Position numbers and translations under genes: made by a program. Positions 9,246-17,166 of a stretch of DNA of 64,000 bases are shown piece after piece. Source of the DNA: Bacteroidales bacterium (GTDB lineage: Bacteria; Bacteroidota; Bacteroidia; Bacteroidales; F082); contig JAKSMU010000009.1 in NCBI GenBank assembly GCA_024400455.1, positions 60,437 to 124,436 of the forward strand, written 5' to 3'. The notes beneath the pieces are model-generated. The model saw nothing but the letters and a program-made list of their open reading frames with translations. It was not told the DNA's origin and did not search any database. Each line of letters begins with the position of its first letter. Position 1 is the stretch's first letter.

Positions 9246-9992
9246 ATGGCTGAATATTCAGAAAAACATTTCTGCATCGACGCCGGTGAAGGAGAAAAAA
9301 TGGACGGTTGCCCATACTCTCTCTACGAAGACGGCCACGATGTTCAAGATTATATCATTGCACCCAAAGGTTATAAATTCATTGGTTTCAAGTGTATCAT
9401 GCTTCCCGAAAACCGCATTTACGACGGAAAGCTTATCGCACAATACGAAAAAGAGCCTTTCTCAAACCGCATTCAATCGAATCTGAAATACATTATCATT
9501 GGTGTTGCAGCCCTTGTAATCATCGGCATAGTGATTGCCTTGGTTTCAAAGCCATCGGACGACAAACCGAAAACACCTAAGAAACAAAAAGTCGAAAAGG
9601 TCGCCAAAACATCAGAAGTTTCCGAAACACAAGAAGCCGTTGAAAACGAGGATGTCAATGCCGATAGCATTCCAACAGTGGAAAACGAGACTGAAAACAC
9701 GACTGAGGTAGCTCCTGTAGAAGAAGTTGTCGCCAGCACTCCCGACGAAATGTTCAAGCAGGAATTCTGGGCACTGATTCACCAGAAAACACTTCAAATG
9801 GATCCTTACACCGATTTGTATAACAAGTACAAGGACCAAGGAGTCAGCGGTGAAGAATTTGAATACCTTAGACTTACGATACTGAAAGATTGGCCTACCT
9901 ATAAAGAATGGTATCCGAAACTCAAGAGAATTCCGGATTCCGAACTGACCAGCCTTAACACTGTAAACGATTTGATTACGAAACTTAACTGA
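9246..9992 (+). CDS. Single-pass membrane protein of unknown function
   Basis: 248 aa, not recognised. Three parts are visible: an N-terminal soluble domain of about 75 residues with Cys and Tyr-rich sequence (HFCIDAGEGEKMDGCPYSLY, HDVQDYIIAPKGYKFIGFKC), one transmembrane helix at about 80-101 (IIIGVAALVIIGIVIALV), and an acidic, low-complexity Glu/Val/Thr linker (about 105-165) leading to a C-terminal helical domain (TPDEMFKQEFWALIHQKTLQ, DPYTDLYNKYKDQG). The N-terminus is predicted to be cytoplasmic. Sits between the LEA-2 lipoprotein and gcvP with short gaps. Confidence 0.7.
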   Translation: MAEYSEKHFCIDAGEGEKMDGCPYSLYEDGHDVQDYIIAPKGYKFIGFKCIMLPENRIYDGKLIAQYEKEPFSNRIQSNLKYIIIGVAALVIIGIVIALVSKPSDDKPKTPKKQKVEKVAKTSEVSETQEAVENEDVNADSIPTVENETENTTEVAPVEEVVASTPDEMFKQEFWALIHQKTLQMDPYTDLYNKYKDQGVSGEEFEYLRLTILKDWPTYKEWYPKLKRIPDSELTSLNTVNDLITKLN

Positions 9993-10017
9993 CAATAACA
10001 ATTCAAAACATAACACA

Positions 10018-12882
10018 ATGATTAACAACAATTTCATCAACCGCCACAATGGTCCAACTGCATCAGATGCTGAAAAGATGCTGAAGGTCATCGGCGTTGC
10101 ATCACAGGAACAGCTCATCAGCGAGATTATTTCTCCTGAAATCCGTCTGCCACAAGACCTTAACATTGGCCGCGGCATGAACGAATACGAATGCATAAGT
10201 CATCTGAAAGCCATCGGTGCCAAGAACAAGCAGTACAGAACCTACATCGGCTTGGGCTACTACAACACCATCACTCCAGGTGTCATCATGCGCAACATCC
10301 TTGAAAACCCAGGTTGGTACACCTCATACACTCCTTATCAGGCAGAAGTTTCACAAGGCCGTCTCGAAGCCCTGCTGAACTTCCAGACCGTGATTAGCGA
10401 CCTCACCGCCATGCCTCTGGCCAACGCCTCCCTTCTCGACGAAGGTACGGCAGCAGCCGAAGCCATGCTGATGTTCTGGCACGCCCGCAGCCGCGCTCAG
10501 GTGAAAGCTGGCGTGAAGAAATTCTTCGTTGCCAACGACGTGTTCCCACAGACCATCGAAGTCATCAAGACACGTGCTCATTTCATTGGCATTGAAGTCG
10601 TTGTCGACGACCTCAACAACTTCACTTGCGGTGAAGACTTCTTCGGCATCCTGATTCAGTGCCCTAACCAGTTTGGTGAAATCGTTGACAACCGTGCCAA
10701 GGTCGCCGATTGGAAAGCCAAAGGCATGCAAGTTGCCGTTGCCGCCGACCTGCTCAGCTTGACTCTCATCACCCCTCCAGGCGAATGGGGCGCTGACGTC
10801 GTCCTCGGTTCCAACCAGCGTTTCGGTCTGCCAATGGGCTTTGGCGGTCCTCATGCCGGTTACTTTGCCACCACAGAAGATTACAAGCGCGAAATGCCAG
10901 GCCGTATCATCGGTATCTCAAAGGATGCCCTCGGCAATCCTGCTTACCGCCTCGCCTTGCAGACCCGCGAACAGCATATCAAGCGCGAAAAAGCCACATC
11001 CAACATCTGCACAGCACAGGCTCTGCTGGCTATCATGTCAGGTTTCTATGCCGTTTATCACGGCCCGGATGGACTGAAGGAAATCGCCCAGCATATCAAC
11101 TGCTTAGCTTGCAAGCTCACCAGCGAAATGGAGAAATATGGTGTCAAGCAACTCAACAAGAACTTCTTCGACACCTTGTTATTCGAAATGCCTGAAGGTG
11201 TCTGCACTTGCAAAGTCAACGAAATCGCCTTGCAGCACAAGATGAACTTCCGTATCATCGACAAGCAGCATTTCGGCATCAGCATTGACGAAACCACCGC
11301 TAAGGAAGACATCAACGAAATCGTTGCCGTGGTTTGCGAAGCCATGAACGTGAAGCATGAAGACCTCGTTTGCGATGGTTCATGCAAGAGCATGTGCGGC
11401 ATCCAGGAAGGAATGCGCCGCACCTCAGCTTACCTGCAAGCTCCTTTATTCTTCAACTACCGCAGCGAAACCGACATGATGCGTTACATGAAGAAGTTGG
11501 AAAACCGCGACCTCAGCCTCAACCGCTGCATGATTCCGCTCGGCTCATGCACCATGAAACTGAATCCTGCCACATCAATGTACGCCCTCAGCTGGCCTGA
11601 ATTTGGCAACATTCACCCATTCGTTCCTGCTGACCAAGTGGAAGGTTATCTCGAACTCATCGACGAAATGACCAAAGACCTCTGCGAAATCACAGGTTTC
11701 AAGGGCATGAGCTTCATGCCTAACTCCGGTGCAAGCGGCGAATATGCTGGCCTGCTCACCATCCGTCGTTATCAGGAAGCCAACGGTGAAGGTCACCGCA
11801 ACATTTGCCTGATTCCTGCTTCGGCACACGGCACCAACCCTGCTTCAGCTGCTATGGCTGGTATGCAAGTCGTGGTGGTTGCTTGCGATGAACACGGCAA
11901 CATCAACCTTGAAGACGCTAAGGCCAAGGCTGAACAATATAAAAATGAACTTGCTGCCTTCATGGTAACCTATCCGTCAACTCACGGCATTTATGAAGAT
12001 GGCATCCGCACACTCGTGAAGATCGTTCACGACAATGGCGGTCAAGTCTACATGGACGGTGCCAACATGAACGCTCAGGTCGGTCTGACCAGTCCAGGTT
12101 TCATTGGCGCTGACGTCTGCCACCTCAACCTGCACAAGACCTTTGCCATTCCTCACGGCGGTGGCGGTCCTGGCGTTGGTCCTATCGGCGTGGCCGAACA
12201 CCTCAAGCCATATCTGCCTTCACACATCCTGTTCCCAACCGGCGGCGAAAAGCAGATGGGCGCAGTTTCAGCTGGTCCTTTCGGAAGTGCCCAGATTCTC
12301 ACCATCACCTACTGCTACCTCAAGATGTTGGGCGGCGAAGGTCTGAAGAAAGCTACCATGGGTGCCATTATGAACGCAAACTACCTGAAGGACAGACTGA
12401 AGGATTACTATCCAATCCTTTATACCGGCAACAACGGTCACGTTGCACACGAAATGATTTTGGACATCAACGCTATCAACAAGACCACAGGCGTTGCCGC
12501 TATTGACATTGCCAAGCGTTTGATGGACTTCGGTTTCCACGCCCCAACCGTAGCATTCCCAGTCCACGAGACCTTGATGGTTGAACCAACCGAAAGCGAA
12601 CCTCTGGCCGAACTCGACCGTTTCGTCGACGCCATGATTCAAATCCGCAAGGAAATTGCAGCCATCGAAGAAGGCAAGGCTCCAAAGGGCGACAACATCA
12701 TCTCACACGCTCCTTACACAGCCGAAATGCTGATGAGCAGCAACTGGGAATTCCCATTCACCCGCGAAGAAGCCGGTTCCCCGATGAAGAGCGATGTTCA
12801 GGACAAGTACTTCCCACACGTCACACGCATCGATGATGCTTACGGCGACAGAAACCTTGTCTGCAAGATTTGCGCAGAATAA
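10018..12882 (+). CDS. gcvP: Glycine dehydrogenase (decarboxylating), P-protein
   Basis: 954 aa single-chain P-protein of the glycine cleavage system, which decarboxylates glycine and passes the aminomethyl group to the lipoyl H-protein. Both pseudo-repeats are present: N-terminal half (RHNGPTASDAEKML, TPYQAEVSQGRLEALLNFQT) and C-terminal half with the PLP-binding lysine in CHLNLHKTFAIPHGGGGPG, at about residue 707. Length is that of the fused (alpha-beta) form. The codon usage is rich in preferred C/G-ending codons, consistent with high expression. gcvT and gcvH are not in the window. Confidence 0.97.
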   Translation: MINNNFINRHNGPTASDAEKMLKVIGVASQEQLISEIISPEIRLPQDLNIGRGMNEYECISHLKAIGAKNKQYRTYIGLGYYNTITPGVIMRNILENPGWYTSYTPYQAEVSQGRLEALLNFQTVISDLTAMPLANASLLDEGTAAAEAMLMFWHARSRAQVKAGVKKFFVANDVFPQTIEVIKTRAHFIGIEVVVDDLNNFTCGEDFFGILIQCPNQFGEIVDNRAKVADWKAKGMQVAVAADLLSLTLITPPGEWGADVVLGSNQRFGLPMGFGGPHAGYFATTEDYKREMPGRIIGISKDALGNPAYRLALQTREQHIKREKATSNICTAQALLAIMSGFYAVYHGPDGLKEIAQHINCLACKLTSEMEKYGVKQLNKNFFDTLLFEMPEGVCTCKVNEIALQHKMNFRIIDKQHFGISIDETTAKEDINEIVAVVCEAMNVKHEDLVCDGSCKSMCGIQEGMRRTSAYLQAPLFFNYRSETDMMRYMKKLENRDLSLNRCMIPLGSCTMKLNPATSMYALSWPEFGNIHPFVPADQVEGYLELIDEMTKDLCEITGFKGMSFMPNSGASGEYAGLLTIRRYQEANGEGHRNICLIPASAHGTNPASAAMAGMQVVVVACDEHGNINLEDAKAKAEQYKNELAAFMVTYPSTHGIYEDGIRTLVKIVHDNGGQVYMDGANMNAQVGLTSPGFIGADVCHLNLHKTFAIPHGGGGPGVGPIGVAEHLKPYLPSHILFPTGGEKQMGAVSAGPFGSAQILTITYCYLKMLGGEGLKKATMGAIMNANYLKDRLKDYYPILYTGNNGHVAHEMILDINAINKTTGVAAIDIAKRLMDFGFHAPTVAFPVHETLMVEPTESEPLAELDRFVDAMIQIRKEIAAIEEGKAPKGDNIISHAPYTAEMLMSSNWEFPFTREEAGSPMKSDVQDKYFPHVTRIDDAYGDRNLVCKICAE

Positions 12883-12905
12883 TCAAGCGAATTTGATTGA
12901 TAATT

Positions 12906-12944
12906 AAACAGGGTGCGTCTGATTGGCGCACCCTGTTTCTTTAT
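12906..12944 (+). terminator. Intrinsic terminator after gcvP
   Basis: 12-bp perfect stem AAACAGGGTGCG/CGCACCCTGTTT with a 9-nt loop and a T-rich tail. Confidence 0.85.
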
Positions 12945-13057
12945 TATTCAATTTTCGTTTTCTCTTCAAGCATCAAGAATCTGTCAAAGTCGCTGACATA
13001 GAGTCTGTCTTGAATGATACGGAATTTCTCGAATTCAGCAGCCTCCTTCCGTTTGAA
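12944..13057 (-). pseudogene. RhuM-type gene remnant (C-terminal end only)
   Basis: A 37-residue minus-strand reading frame ending in TAA at 12944 encodes a segment like the extreme C-terminus of RhuM-family proteins (EFEKFRIIQDRLYVSDFD, then a basic/acidic tail). The frame is stopped immediately upstream by TAG at 13058-13060, where a perfect palindrome begins, and nothing homologous is seen beyond it. RhuM proteins are mobile-island associated and poorly understood. I read this as the scar of a deletion or excision. The family call rests on a short match and should be treated as tentative. Confidence 0.5.
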
Positions 13058-13080
13058 CTATTCGGAATTTCCGAATAGTT
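13056..13080. repeat. Perfect 25-nt palindrome
   Basis: Two 12-bp arms (left arm AACTATTCGGAA) around a single central T. It begins exactly where the RhuM-type remnant loses its reading frame. It could be an element end, a recombination scar or an operator; no T-run follows, so it is not a typical terminator. Confidence 0.75.
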
Positions 13081-13135
13081 GACACCTATTAATTAATTGC
13101 TAAGGATTTCACGCATTAGTTTTCAACAATTTCCA

Positions 13136-13143
13136 TATCTTTG
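13136..13143 (+). promoter_or_regulatory. -7 promoter box for the structured RNA / HTH leader
   Basis: TATCTTTG on the plus strand. The next annotated start codon is 257 bp away (13400), so it would drive a long untranslated RNA beginning near 13150. Confidence 0.6.
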
Positions 13144-13148
13144 CACCA

Positions 13149-13371
13149 AACTAAACCTCAGAAAAAGATGTAAATTTCATAACATATTGACATAGAACAA
13201 ATAGCGATTTGAGGCTTTTCTTGATGCTCAATTTTCCACAAAAGTCCCTTTAGGGCAATCATTAGTCAAGAATAACCTTTTTAACGCCATGTGTTTGGCG
13301 TGGAAAGACTTGTTAGACTAATGGGAGTGGAAACCCGAGCATCTGGCAAGGAATATCTTCCACGCTTTTTT
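13149..13371 (+). ncRNA. Structured leader RNA with competing hairpins, ends at intrinsic terminator
   Basis: About 220 nt between a -7 box and a T6 tract with no credible gene. Helices seen: 13218-13225 pairs with 13265-13272 (8 bp) and encloses a CCC/GGG hairpin; 13284-13289 pairs with 13296-13301 (ACGCCA/UGGCGU, 6 bp); 13298-13305 pairs with 13358-13365 (GCGUGGAA/UUCCACGC, 8 bp, extendable by 2 with a bulge); nested inside it 13309-13317 pairs with 13342-13350 (9 bp, all pairs valid including two G-U). The last, long stem is followed by T6. Helix ACGCCA/UGGCGU shares bases 13298-13301 with the terminator stem, so the two cannot coexist. An ATG-TAA start-stop lies at 13168-13173. Attenuator, riboswitch-like leader or stand-alone sRNA are all possible. 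Confidence 0.65.
13298..13371 (+). terminator. Terminator arm of the structured leader
   Basis: Long stem described in the RNA entry, closed by GCGTGGAA/TTCCACGC and followed by T6 at 13366-13371, 28 bp before the HTH start codon. Confidence 0.7.
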
Positions 13372-13399
13372 CGTGTCATCATTGAAACGACTCCACAAC

Positions 13400-13762
13400 A
13401 TGGCCACACAAACGAAAATCCATATCGGGAAAATGATAAAAGCCGTCTTTGACGAAAGCGGACTGAGTGTGGCTGAACTGGCAAGGTGCATTAATACAGC
13501 CCGTTCAAATGTGTATTTCATCTTTGAGCGGCCAAGCATTGACATGGAACAACTACTTATGCTTTGCAAAGCTCTGAACCATAATTTTCTGGACGACATA
13601 CAATTGCTTAATGGAATGAAATCAGAACTTTGTCCTAAAGAAATTCATATTGACTTGAATCTAAATGATTTGACTACTGAAGAAGCAAGACAAGTTGCTT
13701 TATTCCTGGAAGCATTAAAGTCCGAAAAAGCAGCAAAGCAAACTGTCAATAATAGTGACTGA
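13400..13762 (+). CDS. Small HTH (XRE-like) DNA-binding protein
   Basis: 120 aa. Residues of about 5-60 form a lambda-repressor-like helix-turn-helix (IHIGKMIKAVFDESGLSVAE, LARCINTARSNVYFIFERPS, MEQLLMLCKALNHNFLDD), the type found in many orphan Bacteroidota regulators. The C-terminal half is acidic and helical (LNDLTTEEARQVALFLEALK) and may dimerise. An upstream GTG (13373) keeps the frame open, but ATG 13400 is the family start and the GTG lies directly behind the terminator tract. The gene stands alone downstream of the structured RNA, which suggests that its expression depends on read-through of the terminator. The target is unknown. Confidence 0.8.
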   Translation: MATQTKIHIGKMIKAVFDESGLSVAELARCINTARSNVYFIFERPSIDMEQLLMLCKALNHNFLDDIQLLNGMKSELCPKEIHIDLNLNDLTTEEARQVALFLEALKSEKAAKQTVNNSD

Positions 13763-13814
13763 AAGCATCTGTATCATTGACAATTTATTGGTTAATACTT
13801 TTATTGAGATGTTG

Positions 13815-13822
13815 TACTTTTG
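13815..13822 (+). promoter_or_regulatory. -7 promoter box for two-gene unit
   Basis: TACTTTTG with TTG-containing sequence about 20 bp upstream; 24 bp before ATG 13847. A TTG inside the box is not the start codon. Confidence 0.6.
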
Positions 13823-13846
13823 CAAAAATTCCCAAGGAAAATAAAC

Positions 13847-14101
13847 ATGAATGAATTTTTAATCATGATGTTTGAGCGGTTTGAAATACAAATCACAGAC
13901 AACATCTTCTGTTTTGTACAAAATGACAAGGAACTGATGAAAGCCTACTTGGATTTGGTTGCCAGCAATGGAAATCTACAATACGTCAACAGCCATATCG
14001 CGCAGGAAATTGCGAAACGATACGGTTTGAAAAATGTTAAAACTTCGGGGATAGTTCCAAAAAGTAATCTAATACAAACATTCTCTGAGTTGGAGAAATA
14101 A
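13847..14101 (+). CDS. Small hypothetical protein
   Basis: 84 aa, unknown family. It looks all-helical: FLIMMFERFEIQITDNIFCF, NDKELMKAYLDLVASNGNLQ, VNSHIAQEIAKRYGLKN, ending in a short basic/polar tail (PKSNLIQTFSELEK). The AT-rich sequence and position in the accessory islet suggest acquisition. It shares a promoter with the zinc-ribbon membrane protein 12 bp downstream. Nothing shows whether it is a toxin or an antitoxin; the pair could be a two-gene accessory unit. Confidence 0.65.
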   Translation: MNEFLIMMFERFEIQITDNIFCFVQNDKELMKAYLDLVASNGNLQYVNSHIAQEIAKRYGLKNVKTSGIVPKSNLIQTFSELEK

Positions 14102-14113
14102 AATACATAAAAT

Positions 14114-14371
14114 ATGGAATCAAAATGCGATTGGTGTGGAAAAAGAATTGATACTAATAATTCTGTACATGACGGCATACTTATTACACCTCATCATTTT
14201 TGCTCTAAGAAATGTCAAGCAGAGTATCATGCAAACCAAGAATCAAGAAAAAGCGACAACACTTCCTATGAAAGCGAAAGTACGGGTTTTTTTGGCTTGA
14301 TATGGAAAGTTGTTAAATGGGTCATCATCATTACCATTATTTGGTTTGTATACGACAACTATCTCAAATAA
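14114..14371 (+). CDS. Small zinc-finger membrane protein
   Basis: 85 aa. The N-terminus carries a treble-clef-like metal site (CDWCGKRI, then HHFCSKKCQAEYH), a polar linker and one C-terminal transmembrane helix (GLIWKVVKWVIIITIIWFVY). The zinc part resembles the short MYM/TRASH-like fingers that end membrane-tethered accessory proteins. Likely membrane anchored with the finger in the cytoplasm. It follows the preceding small gene by 12 bp. Confidence 0.7.
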   Translation: MESKCDWCGKRIDTNNSVHDGILITPHHFCSKKCQAEYHANQESRKSDNTSYESESTGFFGLIWKVVKWVIIITIIWFVYDNYLK

Positions 14372-14432
14372 GATCTTCATATTGAACAGCTTTGGGCAAA
14401 ACTTACCTAAGAAATTGTATTATACTTATAAT

Positions 14433-14461
14433 CTCTCGCATGGAATTATTCCTGCGTGAGA
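14433..14461. repeat. Nested inverted repeat between convergent genes
   Basis: TCTCGC and GCGTGAGA arms (one G-U) around GGAAT/ATTCC. It lies between the zinc-finger gene and the DUF4143 remnant; no T-run follows on either strand. Confidence 0.5.
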
Positions 14462-14465
14462 AAGG

Positions 14466-14762
14466 TTATGCCTTCAAGTAGCCAATAGGCACTACCAAGA
14501 TACCGTCATCACGCTGATAAGGGAATTTGCCGATATCTGTCAAGACCATCATAAACGACGGAGATTTCATGTGGTTCGTATCTATTTCAAACACCAATGT
14601 CTTGAGCGATTTAGCGCCCTCATTAATCAAGTTGTCGCCACCTATTTTTATTTCTATAAGGCCATACGAACCGTTCCTCAAATGGATGACGGCGTCACAT
14701 TCGAGTCCTTTCTTGTCGCGATAATGGTACACCCATCCATCTAATGGGAACTTGACCGATTT
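14466..14762 (-). pseudogene. DUF4143-type ATPase remnant (C-terminal fragment)
   Basis: About 98 in-frame codons encode the C-terminal part of the AAA ATPase/DUF4143 family: YHYRDKKGLECDAVIHLRNG, then SYGLIEIKIGG, then the tail VLTDIGKFPYQRDDGILVVP. This is the nuclease-like region with the D...E-x-K signature (AVIHL / IEIK). A TGA at 14763-14765 stops the frame, no start codon or N-terminal AAA domain is present, and the next 60 bp do not recover the family, so most of the gene is lost. Together with the RhuM remnant it brackets the accessory islet. Confidence 0.8.
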
Positions 14763-14823
14763 TCACTTGAGAACTTGGCCAAGCACTCATCTGCAAAAAA
14801 GCAGCCAAAATCATTATGGTTTG

Positions 14824-15054
14824 TCACTCCACCGTAATCTCAAAATTCTGAAACACAACGATTTCACCTTTGGTGATTTTAGCACGTTTACGGAGTTCCA
14901 CTTCGCCATTGCGAAGCACCAAGCCTGCCACCACCACTTCCTGCGCCTCGCTGCCAGAACAGACGACATTGGCGGCTTTCAATAATTGGATTAGCGGGAT
15001 GTATTCTTCGCCATCGCGAAGCGTAAAGATGATTCTGTTCAGTTTGTTTGCCAT
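14824..15054 (-). CDS. S4-domain RNA-binding protein (YbcJ/RlbA-like)
   Basis: 76 aa consisting of one S4 RNA-binding fold: PLIQLLKAANVVCSGSEAQE, VVVAGLVLRNGEVELRKRAK and the closing strand GEIVVFQNFEITVE. This is the layout of the small stand-alone S4 proteins often seen next to ribosome genes. Start ATG 15054 chosen because the -7 box ends 18 bp upstream; the frame extends to a TTG at 15075 that would overlap the box. The gene begins directly after the rpsA terminator on the same strand. Confidence 0.82.
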   Translation of the reverse strand: MANKLNRIIFTLRDGEEYIPLIQLLKAANVVCSGSEAQEVVVAGLVLRNGEVELRKRAKITKGEIVVFQNFEITVE

Positions 15055-15072
15055 GACGTGATTATTTTTTTG

Positions 15073-15080
15073 CAAAGGTA
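15073..15080 (-). promoter_or_regulatory. -7 promoter box for S4 gene
   Basis: TACCTTTG on the minus strand, 18 bp before ATG 15054 and overlapping the T-tail of the rpsA terminator. Confidence 0.65.
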
Positions 15081-15118
15081 AAAAGAAAAAGAAAACCGCC
15101 CTCAGCGAGAGCGGCTTT
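15079..15118 (-). terminator. Intrinsic terminator after rpsA
   Basis: On the minus strand, stem AAAGCCGCTC/GGGCGGTTTT with a 7-nt loop, followed by a T-rich tail (TTTTCTTTTTC). Confidence 0.8.
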
Positions 15119-15154
15119 CAGTATGACAAAATATGTTATTCCGTCAATTCAGGC

Positions 15155-17038
15155 TTATTCGGCGCCATTTTCCTTGGCAGCCTTTTCCTGCTTTTCAAGG
15201 TTTTCCTTCAGGCCAGCGAGGACATCAAGGTCGCCGAGAGTGCTGTGTTCAATGGCGTCATTGATTTGTTTGACAGCATGCTTAGCTTGCTTAGCAGCCT
15301 TATCAGCAGCTTTTTCTTCGCTTGACTTAGGTTCCTTTTCGGTTTCAACCTTAGGAAGAGCGAGAACGATTCTCTTAATTTCCTTGTTGAATTCGAGGAC
15401 CTTGAAATCGAGGACGTCTTCAACCTTAGCGTTGGTGCCGTCTTCCTTCTTCATGTAGCGGCTTGGGCAGAAGCCTTCGACGCCATAAGGCAATGAAACA
15501 ACAACGCCCTTATCAGAAGCGCTGATGACAGTGCCCTGGTGCATTGAGCCGATGGTGAACACACCTTCGAACACATCCCAAGGATTTTCTTCAAGCTGCT
15601 TGTGGCCGAGGCTGAGGCGACGGTTTTCCTGGTCGACATCGAGAACGACGACGTCGATGGTTTCGCCAACCTTTGTGAATTCAGCCGGGTGCTTGATCTT
15701 CTTGGACCAGCTGAGGTCGCTGATGTGGATGAGGCCGTCAACACCTTCTTCCAGTTCGACGAAGATGCCGAAGTTGGTGAAGTTACGCACTGTAGCAGTG
15801 TGCTTTGAGTTGATAGGATATCGTTCTGCAATGTTTGCCCATGGGTCTGGCATGAGCTGCTTCATACCGAGAGACATCTTGCGTTCTTCGCGGTCGAGGG
15901 TCAGGATCTGAGCTTCAACTTCGTCGCCAACCTTCAGGAAGTCCTGAGCGGTGCGGAGGTGCTGTGACCATGACATTTCTGAAACGTGGATGAGGCCTTC
16001 AACGCCAGGAGCGATTTCAACGAATGCGCCGTAGTCAGCGATGACGACAACCTTACCCTTAACAGTGTCACCAACATTGAGGTTAGCATCGAGAGCATCC
16101 CATGGATGAGGAGTGAGCTGCTTCAGGCCGAGAGCGATACGTTTCTTACCTTCGTCGAAGTCAAGGATAACGACCTTGATCTTTTCATCGAGCTTAACGA
16201 TTTCTTCTGGGTTGTTGATACGGCCCCAGCTAAGGTCGGTGATGTGGATGAGACCGTCAACACCGCCGAGGTCGATGAACACACCGTAAGAAGTGATGTT
16301 CTTAACGACACCTTCAAGGACTTGACCCTTTTCGAGTTTGCCGATGATTTCAGCTTTCTGCTGTTCGATTTCGTCTTCGATAAGAGCTTTGTGAGAAACA
16401 ACCACGTTCTTGAATTCCTGGTTGATTTTCACGACTTTGAATTCCATTACGCTGTTAACGAATACGTCGTAGTCGCGGATAGGCTTAACGTCAATCTGTG
16501 AACCTGGCAAGAAGGCTTCGAGGCCGAACACTTCGACGATGAGACCACCCTTGGTGCGGCTCTTGACATAACCATTGACGATTTCGCCGCTTTCGAAAGC
16601 TGCGTTGACGCGATCCCAAGCCTGGAGCATGATGGCCTTCTTGTGTGAAAGCACGAGCTGACCATTGACGCCTTCCTGATTTTCAACGAAGACTTCAACC
16701 TTATCGCCAACCTTCAGGTTAGGATTGGTACGGAATTCAGCAACCGGAATAACACCATCTGACTTGTAGCCAATGTTGACAACAACTTCGCGAGGAGTGA
16801 TGGCAACCACAGTACCTTCGATGACATCGTGGTCAGCGACTTGGTTCATTGTGTTTGCATACTTTTCTTCGAGCTTTGTGCGTTCTTCAGCTGAATAGTT
16901 GTCGAACTTTTTGTGTGATGAACTCCAATCGAAATCTGCTGCTGGAACTGGTTTCTGCTTAGGAGCCTTAGGAGCTTTTTCAACTGGCTTTTCTTCTACT
17001 GGCATAGCCTCGTTGATGATGTTTTCGTTTTCTGCCAT
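15155..17038 (-). CDS. rpsA: 30S ribosomal protein S1
   Basis: 627 aa, with an acidic, low-complexity N-terminus and six consecutive S1 (OB-fold) domains. Typical S1 signatures recur: VDGLIHITDLSWGRINNPEE, GVEGLIHVSEMSWSQHLRTA, GVDGLIHISDLSWSKKIKHP, with GxVV and GFCPSRYM variants in the last domain. S1 delivers mRNA to the 30S subunit; in Bacteroidota, where Shine-Dalgarno sites are weak, it matters for initiation in general. The C-terminus ends in a Lys/Ala/Glu-rich helical tail. It has a 120-nt structured leader (promoter at 17167). Confidence 0.97.
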   Translation of the reverse strand: MAENENIINEAMPVEEKPVEKAPKAPKQKPVPAADFDWSSSHKKFDNYSAEERTKLEEKYANTMNQVADHDVIEGTVVAITPREVVVNIGYKSDGVIPVAEFRTNPNLKVGDKVEVFVENQEGVNGQLVLSHKKAIMLQAWDRVNAAFESGEIVNGYVKSRTKGGLIVEVFGLEAFLPGSQIDVKPIRDYDVFVNSVMEFKVVKINQEFKNVVVSHKALIEDEIEQQKAEIIGKLEKGQVLEGVVKNITSYGVFIDLGGVDGLIHITDLSWGRINNPEEIVKLDEKIKVVILDFDEGKKRIALGLKQLTPHPWDALDANLNVGDTVKGKVVVIADYGAFVEIAPGVEGLIHVSEMSWSQHLRTAQDFLKVGDEVEAQILTLDREERKMSLGMKQLMPDPWANIAERYPINSKHTATVRNFTNFGIFVELEEGVDGLIHISDLSWSKKIKHPAEFTKVGETIDVVVLDVDQENRRLSLGHKQLEENPWDVFEGVFTIGSMHQGTVISASDKGVVVSLPYGVEGFCPSRYMKKEDGTNAKVEDVLDFKVLEFNKEIKRIVLALPKVETEKEPKSSEEKAADKAAKQAKHAVKQINDAIEHSTLGDLDVLAGLKENLEKQEKAAKENGAE

Positions 17039-17160
17039 TTGTAAATTTGTTTTGAATTGTACCCGACCATGCTTCGGATGCCACGGACGAGGAGGTTAAA
17101 CTTTTTGTTATCATATTGAACCTCTGACTTTTACAATCAGACCGAAATAAGGTTCAAAAT
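17039..17160 (-). promoter_or_regulatory. Structured 5' leader of rpsA
   Basis: Between the -7 box and the start codon there are about 120 nt. Minus-strand helices: GAACC/GGTTC enclosing TCTGA/TCAGA with a 9-nt bulge, and a second hairpin CCGTG/CATGG near the start. Such leaders are the usual place for autogenous control of ribosomal protein genes; I do not recognise a named motif. Confidence 0.45.
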
Positions 17161-17166
17161 GGAGTG

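Noticed and set aside
13149..13371. 6S RNA, SRP RNA, RNase P or retron RNA
   Set aside because: 5' and 3' ends do not pair as in 6S; no SRP tetraloop or RNase P core motifs; no reverse transcriptase nearby.
14466..14732. Complete 88-aa gene
   Set aside because: It matches only the C-terminal end of a much longer ATPase family and lacks a start and a promoter.
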